Assembly (NCBI GenBank): GCA_048635425.1
Contig: JAIVYN010000183.1
Span: forward strand, 1 to 7,850
DNA from: NIOZ-UU13 sp048635425
GTDB lineage: Bacteria; Planctomycetota; Phycisphaerae; Sedimentisphaerales; Anaerobacaceae
Direction of reading: 5' to 3'
DNA: 7,850 nucleotides
Of the stretch, positions 1-4,685 are shown piece by piece; position 1 is the stretch's first letter, and each line of letters opens with the position of its first letter. A model generated the notes under the pieces. That model saw only the letters and a list, made by a program, of their open reading frames with translations, made no database searches and was not told the origin of the DNA. A program made the position numbers and the translations under genes.

Positions 1-66
1 GCAGACGCGCTAGCTTGAGGGGCTAGTGACCTTAGGGTCGTGCTGGTTCGACTCCAGTCCCGGGCA
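1..66 (+). tRNA. tRNA-Leu (GAG anticodon), 5' end cut off by window start
   Basis: The 3' two-thirds of a class II tRNA is visible. The anticodon stem pairs 10-14 with 22-26 (CTAGC/GCTAG) around a seven-base loop TTGAGGG, which puts anticodon GAG at 17-19 and so reads CUC/CUU leucine codons. A long variable arm (GACC, loop TTAG, GGTC) follows, as expected for tRNA-Leu. The T arm pairs 42-46 with 54-58 around TTCGACT. The 3' acceptor strand CCCGGGC is 59-65 with discriminator A66. CCA is not encoded (the next bases are TGG). About 20 bases (acceptor 5' strand and part of the D arm) lie outside the window. Confidence 0.93.
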
Positions 67-128
67 TGGTTCGACGCGGCAATGGCCTGTTAGCCATTGC
101 CTTGCTCACCATTTGCCGCGGAGAACCA
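67..128 (+). other. Long imperfect hairpin directly after the tRNA
   Basis: Nested inverted repeats start on the base after the tRNA discriminator. TGGTTC (67-72) pairs with GAACCA (123-128). The 2x2 internal loop GA/GA (73-74, 121-122) could form tandem sheared G-A pairs. CGCGGCAA (75-82) pairs with TTGCCGCG (113-120), and TGG (83-85) can pair with CCA (109-111) past one bulged base. A competing inner hairpin, GGCAATGGC (78-86) with GCCATTGCC (93-101), uses part of the same left arm, so two alternative folds are possible. There is no T-run, so it is not a classical terminator. It could be a tRNA 3'-trailer processing structure, a leader of the downstream nuclease gene, or a mobile-element end. 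Confidence 0.6.
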
Positions 129-142
129 CCCTGAGTATCATC

Positions 143-164
143 GAGGGGTAGTCCACATATGTGG
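143..164 (+). promoter_or_regulatory. RBS and start-codon palindrome of the GIY-YIG gene
   Basis: GAGGGG (143-148) is a Shine-Dalgarno sequence ten bases before the ATG at 159. A perfect 12-bp palindrome, CCACATATGTGG (153-164), is centred on the start codon. CCCT (129-132) could pair with AGGG (144-147) and mask the ribosome site. Whether either structure regulates translation is inference. Confidence 0.45.
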
Positions 165-446
165 TACCTATACATAACAAAAAACCAAAATAGCGCTTTC
201 TATACAGGCATTACGAGCAATTTAGAAAGACGTTTAAAAGAGCACCTTCGGGGCAAAGGGGGCCATTACACAAAGCGTAACAGACCGCAGAAGCTCCTTT
301 ACACAGAGAAATTTAGTAGTAGAGTCGAAGCTGAAGTCAGAGAAACACAGATAAAGCGTTGGAGTAGAAAGAAAAAGGAAGCATTGATAAAAGGCAATCT
401 TGAGCAATTACGTAAACTCAGTATTTCAAGAGACCACTTAACTTAG
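159..446 (+). CDS. Stand-alone GIY-YIG nuclease domain protein (YhbQ/COG2827-like)
   Basis: The 95-aa product is a single-domain GIY-YIG protein, the usual length for the small stand-alone family often annotated as UPF0213 or mis-annotated as UvrC-like. The first strand, WYLYI (residues 2-6), stands for the GIY element, and FYTGIT (14-19) for the YIG element. The family arginine/histidine helix is NLERRLKEH (21-29) with Arg24/25. The metal-binding glutamate is most likely Glu62 in VRETQIKRW (60-68). The C-terminus is basic. Known members are predicted Mg2+-dependent DNA endonucleases, and the physiological target of this subgroup is not established. The ATG is supported by GAGGGG upstream and by the domain starting at residue 2. 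It lies 92 bp behind tRNA-Leu on the same strand, a setting in which such genes recur. No second domain or DNA-binding tail is present, and all expected catalytic positions look intact. Confidence 0.88.
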   Translation: MWYLYITKNQNSAFYTGITSNLERRLKEHLRGKGGHYTKRNRPQKLLYTEKFSSRVEAEVRETQIKRWSRKKKEALIKGNLEQLRKLSISRDHLT

Positions 447-468
447 CACAAATTCACTTACCGAAGTT

Positions 469-508
469 AAGCCCTCTTTTATGACCTCCAGCCAGGGGCT
501 TTAATTTT
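469..508. terminator. Possible (bidirectional) terminator after the GIY-YIG gene
   Basis: AAGCCCT (469-475) pairs almost perfectly with AGGGGCTT (494-501), followed by TAATTTTA. It lies between the convergent GIY-YIG gene and the minus-strand channel remnant, so it may have served both. The loop is long (18 bases) and the T-tract short, so confidence is modest. Confidence 0.4.
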
Positions 509-512
509 ACCC

Positions 513-659
513 TCAAGGCCTCAGATTTCGGTTTCTTCTATTCGATGATATGCTGACTACTGTAGCTAACACTAAAGTCAGGAAAATGAGTCCGATGACA
601 ATTTCACTCATCACAAGGTATTTTGCCGCAGTATCAAAAGGTTCCATGTCCCCGTAATA
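513..659 (-). pseudogene. Remnant of a potassium-channel pore domain (Ion_trans_2-like), C-terminal end only
   Basis: On the minus strand, 48 codons plus a TGA stop (513-515) read as the end of a two-TM potassium channel. The segment begins YYGDMEP, matching the selectivity-filter ending (T-x-V-G-Y-G-D-x-x-P). DTAAKYL follows, then a hydrophobic inner helix (EIVIGLIFLTLVLATVVS) and a short basic tail NRRNRN. Immediately upstream the frame hits TGA (660-662), while T-E-V (668-670, 665-667, 662-664) reads in another frame, as if the filter had been broken by a small indel. No outer helix or start codon can be recognised further upstream (660-770), where all frames contain stops. This is seen in the sequence; the family assignment rests on the filter and inner-helix pattern. 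It is most likely a dead gene fragment. The 48-aa frame itself has no convincing start. Confidence 0.6.
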
Positions 660-769
660 TCAACCTCTGTGTACTGCTTAAAATCGCCGCATTAAGTATC
701 GTCCTTACTTACTTCGCAAGTAGTTATATCGGCAAGAGGCTCATGCTCGCTTGAGCGGGGAAAAGGAGT
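660..769. other. Non-coding stretch, no recognisable gene
   Basis: All frames are interrupted. It may contain eroded upstream sequence of the channel remnant: a T-E-V-like filter start is readable on the minus strand at 662-670. A short palindrome CGCTTGAGCG lies near 748-757. Nothing else is supported. Confidence 0.4.
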
Positions 770-805
770 ATCTGAAGGGTGTGCCTTATCGGTTCAGATT
801 TTTTT
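770..805 (+). terminator. Terminator-like hairpin with T7
   Basis: ATCTGAA (770-776) and TTCAGAT (793-799) are a perfect 7-bp inverted repeat, and the descending arm runs into T7 (799-805). The stem is AT-rich and the loop is 16 bases, so it would be a weak intrinsic terminator. It would insulate the acyltransferase genes from upstream plus-strand transcription. Confidence 0.4.
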
Positions 806-806
806 C

Positions 807-835
807 TTGCGCTGCCGGACAGTCGTTGTTAAAAT
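807..835 (+). promoter_or_regulatory. Possible sigma70-type promoter for the acyltransferase cluster
   Basis: TTGCGC (807-812) and TAAAAT (830-835) are separated by 17 bases. The -35 is two mismatches from consensus and the -10 is one mismatch away. The position, between the upstream terminator-like hairpin and the leader hairpin, is sensible, but this is inference from pattern only. Confidence 0.3.
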
Positions 836-848
836 GTCCCAAGTTTGT

Positions 849-875
849 CCCCAGATTCCTGGGGTATATTTTTTT
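849..875 (+). terminator. Leader hairpin with T7 upstream of the acyltransferase genes (possible attenuator)
   Basis: CCCCAG (849-854) and CTGGGG (859-864) form a perfect 6-bp GC-rich stem with a four-base ATTC loop, followed after TATA by T7 (869-875). This has the shape of an intrinsic terminator. It ends only 12 bases before the Shine-Dalgarno GAGGA (888-892) of the first acyltransferase, so if the promoter lies upstream it would act within the mRNA leader. No alternative anti-terminator pairing was recognised. Confidence 0.5.
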
Positions 876-899
876 GATTATTATTAAGAGGAAAGGAAA

Positions 900-2024
900 A
901 TGTCAAACGACGAAAAAGAAAAACAATCTTTACCTAAAGGCCGGATAATGTCAATTGACGCCCTGCGTGGATTCGATATGTTCTGGATCATCGGCGGTTG
1001 GTCGATATTTCGCGGCTTGCACGAGAAATTCGATAATTCGACAACCGAGTGGTTAACTCAACAAATGTCACACGTCAAGTGGGAGGGCTTTCGCCCATGG
1101 GACCTGATTATGCCGTTGTTCTTGTTTGTTGTGGGTGTGGTAATGCCGTTCGCCTTCAACAAACGCCTTGTGCGCGGTGACAGCAAAAGACGGCTGTATT
1201 TTCACATCATCATACGAACGGTGATTCTGTTTGTTTTAGGTATGATAGCACAAGGACGCCTGTTGACGTACGACCTCTCAAAGCTGCGCATTTATAGTAA
1301 TACCCTGCAGGCAATCGCGGCGGGATACTTAATCTCGGCAATAATCCTGCTCAATCTGCGCATTGTATGGCAGATAGTCACGACGGCGGTTTTACTGTTG
1401 TTGTTCTGGGCCTTGATGATGCTGGTTCCGGTACCCGGCCACGGTGCAGGAATGTTGGAACCTGATGTGAATCTGGCTATCTATCTGGACAGGCTCATTT
1501 TCGGCGGCTTCATCGATGGAACCGACCCGCCTTACACCTGGATTCTAAGCGGCATGACATTTGCCACTACAGTAATGCTCGGAGTAATGGCGGGGCACCT
1601 ATTGCGTTTGGATAAGAAAGGTATTATGAAGGTCTTATACCTTCTGGCAGCGGGAGTGGGTTGTGTGGTACTCGGCTGGATATGGAATTTTTGGTTTCCT
1701 GTCATCAAGCACCTGTGGACCAGTTCCTTCGTGCTTTATTCAGCAGGATGGTGTTACCTGCTGTTGGCATTGTTCTATCTGGTTATAGATGTGTGCGGTT
1801 TTAAGAAATGGGCCTTCGGCTTTGTTGTAATCGGCATGAACGCTATAGCGGTATATATGGCGACTCATGTCTTTAATTTCCGCCACATCGGAGATATTTT
1901 CGTGGATGGTCTGGACAAATATGTCGGAGATTGGAGCCCCTTCATTCACGCCGTGGCGGCGCTTGCCGTCATTTGGCTCATAATGTGGTGGATGTATCGC
2001 AAGAGGTTATTCATCAAAATCTGA
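900..2024 (+). CDS. NagX/HGSNAT-family membrane acyltransferase, paralogue 1 (DUF5009-like)
   Basis: A 374-aa polytopic membrane protein with about ten hydrophobic segments. It opens with the family signature SIDALRGFDMFWIIGG (18-33). HVKWEGFRPWDLIMP (58-72) aligns with the stretch of human lysosomal HGSNAT that carries the acetyl-accepting histidine, making His58 the probable catalytic residue. Family members move acetyl groups across a membrane from acetyl-CoA to amino sugars such as glucosamine; the substrate here is unknown. Most of the conserved core is present (PVPGHGAGM near 178-186, NAIAVYMATH near 313-322). It differs from the two downstream paralogues in having SNTLQAIA (133-140) where they have the PGVLQRI-type motif, and in lacking the D/N-x-x-G-(I/L)-x-x-TL loop. 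The ATG has a good site (GAGGA, 888-892, seven bases upstream). It is first of three co-directional paralogues. Confidence 0.88.
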   Translation: MSNDEKEKQSLPKGRIMSIDALRGFDMFWIIGGWSIFRGLHEKFDNSTTEWLTQQMSHVKWEGFRPWDLIMPLFLFVVGVVMPFAFNKRLVRGDSKRRLYFHIIIRTVILFVLGMIAQGRLLTYDLSKLRIYSNTLQAIAAGYLISAIILLNLRIVWQIVTTAVLLLLFWALMMLVPVPGHGAGMLEPDVNLAIYLDRLIFGGFIDGTDPPYTWILSGMTFATTVMLGVMAGHLLRLDKKGIMKVLYLLAAGVGCVVLGWIWNFWFPVIKHLWTSSFVLYSAGWCYLLLALFYLVIDVCGFKKWAFGFVVIGMNAIAVYMATHVFNFRHIGDIFVDGLDKYVGDWSPFIHAVAALAVIWLIMWWMYRKRLFIKI

Positions 2025-2088
2025 AACGCAAAGTAAAACATCGAAGGGCAAAAGCCAAAAAGCCCAAAAGTAACAGACACGAAATCGA

Positions 2089-3225
2089 ATGGAGCAAAAC
2101 ATACCGGACTGCGAACAGAAACATTTAGCGGAGACTCGGGTGACCTCAATTGACGCACTGCGGGGTTTTTCTATGTTCTGGATTATTGGCGGGGGGACGG
2201 TCTTTAGAAGTCTGGATCAAATATTCAATCATCCGGTAACGGCATTTATTGGCAAACAGCTCAAGCATGTCGAGTGGTTGGGGTTCCATTTTGAAGATTT
2301 GATTATGCCGCTATTTATCTTTATTGTGGGAGTGGCGGTGCCGTTTTCGATTTCCAACCGCCTCAAACGGGGGCAAAGACGTGCGAGAATTTGCCTCCAC
2401 ATTGTCAAGCGCACGGCAGTGCTGTATTTGTTAGGCGTGATGCTCGGAAGTGGCGGGCTGCACTTTAATTGGCCCGAGATGGACTGGGTTGGCGTCCTGC
2501 AGCGGATAGCAGTATGCTATTTTTTCGCTGCGTTCCTGGTGATGCACACCAAATGGCAGACACAGGCAATAGTTGCCGGTGCAATCTTGCTTCTGTACTG
2601 GGCGGCCTTAACACTGGTTCCGGTCCCCGGTCATGGTGCCGGCGTCATCACGCCGGAAGGATGCCTGCCGGCCTATATTGACCAGCAGTTTCTTCCGGGC
2701 AAGATTCACGAAGATTTTTATGGATACGGCGACAGCAATGGAATTCTACCCACACTGGCATCCATTTCGACGGCACTTTTGGGGGTGTTGACCGGCCATT
2801 GGCTGCGCTCGAGCCGGCCGAATAATCACAAGGTAGCCGGGCTGGCAATCGCGGGTCTGATTGGCCTGTCCGCCGGATATGTTTGGGGGCTGGTCTTTCC
2901 TGTTATCAGGCTTCTCTGGACCGGCTCGATGGTCTTATTTGCAGCAGGGCTTAGTCTATTGCTGCTAACTTTGTTCTACTGGCTGATTGATGTCAGGGGC
3001 TATAAAAAGTGGGCATTCGTATTTGTGGTAATCGGAATGAACGCGATTGCAGTATTTACGGCAAGCCGGATATTTGCTGTTCACCGGATCGGGCGTGTTT
3101 TCGTAGGCGGCCTGAGCAATTGGTGCGGAGAATGGAACGGATTTATTAACGCCGTGGCAGGTGTTACGGTTATTTGGTTGGTACTCTGGTGGATGTATCG
3201 CAGGAAGTTATTTATTAAAATCTAA
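2089..3225 (+). CDS. NagX/HGSNAT-family membrane acyltransferase, paralogue 2
   Basis: A 378-aa paralogue of its two neighbours, with the same run of about ten membrane segments. It carries SIDALRGFSMFWIIGG (20-35) and HVEWLGFHFEDLIMP (60-74) with candidate catalytic His60. WVGVLQRIAVCYF (133-145) includes Arg139, and PVPGHGAGVITPEGCLPAYIDQ-type sequence follows. DSNGILPTLASI stands for the family D-x-x-G-x-x-x-TLPAI loop. The C-terminus WWMYRRKLFIKI is almost identical to that of paralogue 1, whereas the middle is closer to paralogue 3. It begins 64 bp after gene 1. The ATG at 2089 has no clear Shine-Dalgarno, so translation may be weak or depend on context, but the signature motif at residue 20 matches its position in the neighbours and supports this start. 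Expected role: transmembrane acetylation of an amino sugar; the substrate is not indicated by the sequence. Confidence 0.87.
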   Translation: MEQNIPDCEQKHLAETRVTSIDALRGFSMFWIIGGGTVFRSLDQIFNHPVTAFIGKQLKHVEWLGFHFEDLIMPLFIFIVGVAVPFSISNRLKRGQRRARICLHIVKRTAVLYLLGVMLGSGGLHFNWPEMDWVGVLQRIAVCYFFAAFLVMHTKWQTQAIVAGAILLLYWAALTLVPVPGHGAGVITPEGCLPAYIDQQFLPGKIHEDFYGYGDSNGILPTLASISTALLGVLTGHWLRSSRPNNHKVAGLAIAGLIGLSAGYVWGLVFPVIRLLWTGSMVLFAAGLSLLLLTLFYWLIDVRGYKKWAFVFVVIGMNAIAVFTASRIFAVHRIGRVFVGGLSNWCGEWNGFINAVAGVTVIWLVLWWMYRRKLFIKI

Positions 3226-3282
3226 AACAAAAAGCACAGATTGAAAAAATAGTGTCTTAGAATTTGATAGAAGTAAAGAATC

Positions 3283-4392
3283 TTGAGTAATGAACAGCAG
3301 AATTTAATTGGTGGGCGGTTGGTTTCGGTAGATGCGCTGCGGGGCTTTGATATGTTCTGGATTATTGGCGGAGGAACCCTTTTTGCGAACTTGGCAGAAG
3401 TGTACAGCCACCCGGTAACAGAGACAATTCAGCATCAGTTGCACCACGTCGAGTGGGAGGGATTTCATTTTGAGGATTTGATATTTCCATTATTTCTTTT
3501 CATAGTTGGCGTAGTGCTGCCGTTTTCGATTACACGGCGGGTAGAGCGCGGACACAGTCGCCCCTTACTCTACCTGCACATTCTCAAACGCTCAGCCGTA
3601 ATTATTTTGTTGGGCTTGATATTTAATGAGCTCCTGCGATTCGATTGGGCTCAAATGCGATGGCCGGGTGTGCTCCAGCGAATCGGGTTGTGTTATTTCT
3701 TCGCTGCGATTATTGTTGTGCATACGAGATGGCGCGCCCAGGCGGTTATTGTAGCGGTGGTTCTGATTTTGTACTGGCTTGCGATGATGTTGATTCCGGT
3801 GCCGAATTTTGGAGCCGGTAACCTCACAATGGAAGGGTGCCTGTCCTCATATATCGACCAGCAGTTAATTCCGGGTGAGCTCTATTACGGGTACGGTGAT
3901 AATGAGGGTCTCATTTCGACTTTGCCGGCGATTTGCACCGTCCTTTTGGGCGCGCTGGCGGGCCATTGGCTGCGCTCCAACCAGTCGGGCAATCGCAAGG
4001 CGGCCGGCCTGGCCATAGCCGGTATAGTCAGCTTGCTCGTCGGATTGCTCTGGAGTCTAATTTTTCCTATCATCAAAATTATCTGGACCAGCTCTTACGT
4101 CCTGTTCTCAGGCGGCTGGTGCTTATTGCTGTTGGCTTTATTTTACTGGATAATTGACGTTAAGGGATACAGCAAATGGGCGTTTTTCTTTATTGTTATT
4201 GGGATGAATCCGATTACGATATACTTCCTGCAAAGATTTGTTGACTTTAATGGAATTGCCGAATTCTTCTTTCTGGGGGCCGCTGAGCATGCAGAGCTCT
4301 TTAAGCCCCTGATTTTGCCCTTCGGTGTTTTGTTGGCCAAATGGTTGTTTCTGTGGTTTTTGCACCGCCACAGAATATTCTTCAAGGTCTGA
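3283..4392 (+). CDS. NagX/HGSNAT-family membrane acyltransferase, paralogue 3 (most canonical), TTG start
   Basis: A 369-aa member. The signature is SVDALRGFDMFWIIGG (15-30). HHVEWEGFHFEDLIFP (54-69) holds candidate catalytic His55, and WPGVLQRIGLCYFF (127-140) holds Arg133. DNEG-L-STLPAI fits the family loop, and NPITIYFLQRFVDF near the C-terminus is the common form in the family, unlike paralogues 1 and 2. The likely start is TTG at 3283: it yields MSNEQQ, resembling MSNDEK of paralogue 1, and puts the signature at the same depth. The nearby ATG at 3290 is out of frame. The ribosome site is weak (AGAAG around 3271-3275). The gene follows paralogue 2 by 57 bp and is the last of the array; an intrinsic terminator and an insertion sequence lie downstream. 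Predicted function: acetyl transfer to an amino sugar across the cytoplasmic membrane. Confidence 0.88.
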   Translation: MSNEQQNLIGGRLVSVDALRGFDMFWIIGGGTLFANLAEVYSHPVTETIQHQLHHVEWEGFHFEDLIFPLFLFIVGVVLPFSITRRVERGHSRPLLYLHILKRSAVIILLGLIFNELLRFDWAQMRWPGVLQRIGLCYFFAAIIVVHTRWRAQAVIVAVVLILYWLAMMLIPVPNFGAGNLTMEGCLSSYIDQQLIPGELYYGYGDNEGLISTLPAICTVLLGALAGHWLRSNQSGNRKAAGLAIAGIVSLLVGLLWSLIFPIIKIIWTSSYVLFSGGWCLLLLALFYWIIDVKGYSKWAFFFIVIGMNPITIYFLQRFVDFNGIAEFFFLGAAEHAELFKPLILPFGVLLAKWLFLWFLHRHRIFFKV

Positions 4393-4483
4393 CGTAAGAA
4401 TGATAATGCGCTGTTGGTCTGTGGAGCCGGATGGATGCCGTAGTGTCCTTGTGGTTGTTTTTGCAGAGATAGGCTGCTTTTTC

Positions 4484-4516
4484 CCTCTTTTAAATCCTGA
4501 AAAAAGGAGGTTTTTT
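4484..4516 (+). terminator. Probable intrinsic terminator of the acyltransferase cluster
   Basis: CCTCTTTT (4484-4491) pairs with AAAAGGAGG (4502-4510) with one bulged G, followed directly by T6 (4511-4516). It is 92 bp beyond the stop of paralogue 3 and before the insertion sequence. The AAGGAGG in the descending arm is also a perfect Shine-Dalgarno, so a ribosome-site reading is an alternative; only an ATA codon lies at the right distance. Confidence 0.45.
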
Positions 4517-4542
4517 ATAAAAAAATTTGTTTTCTTTGGATA

Positions 4543-4564
4543 TTTGACGCCAGCGTCAAAAGTA
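4543..4564 (+). repeat. Left terminal inverted repeat of the IS
   Basis: TTTGACGCCAGCGTCAAAAG followed by TA. It matches the reverse complement of 6420-6440 at 19 of 21 positions, and its first 18 bases form a self-palindrome. Confidence 0.8.
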
Positions 4565-4623
4565 GTCACCGTCAAAGAATTGCTATAAGTTGTTGTATTT
4601 TTTGGAGTTAAATCATTTTCGGG

Positions 4624-4651
4624 TTGACAAGCAAGCCAGGTCGTATAAAAT
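4624..4651 (+). promoter_or_regulatory. Transposase promoter
   Basis: A perfect -35 hexamer TTGACA (4624-4629) is followed after 16 bases by TAAAAT (4646-4651). It lies inside the element just upstream of the transposase ATG, which has its own Shine-Dalgarno GGAG (4677-4680) five bases before the start. Confidence 0.6.
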
Positions 4652-4685
4652 ATAACCTATTATATATCAAAGACTTGGAGATATT

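Noticed and set aside
447..900. Second copy of the tRNA-Leu 3' end (attR-like repeat) bounding the GIY-YIG gene as an integrated element
   Set aside because: No repeat of the acceptor/T-arm sequence was found downstream of the nuclease gene; the only T-arm duplicate is the 9 bases directly after the tRNA.
751..948. 65-codon plus-strand frame overlapping the start of the first acyltransferase
   Set aside because: It starts with TTG, spans the terminator-like hairpins, promoter candidate and ribosome site, and overlaps the start of a well-supported gene in another frame; the protein shows no domain pattern.
2046..2065. GGGC...GCCC hairpin between acyltransferases 1 and 2 as a terminator
   Set aside because: The stem is only 4 bp with no following T-run; it does not argue against co-transcription.
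4138..4575. 145-codon minus-strand frame across the end of acyltransferase 3 and the left IS end
   Set aside because: It is antisense to a clear coding region, the terminator and the IS repeat; its composition is that of a shadow frame with no recognisable motif.
4393..4685. Small gene between acyltransferase 3 and the transposase
   Set aside because: The only frames there are extensions or shadows of neighbours; the sequence is explained by the terminator, IS end and transposase promoter.
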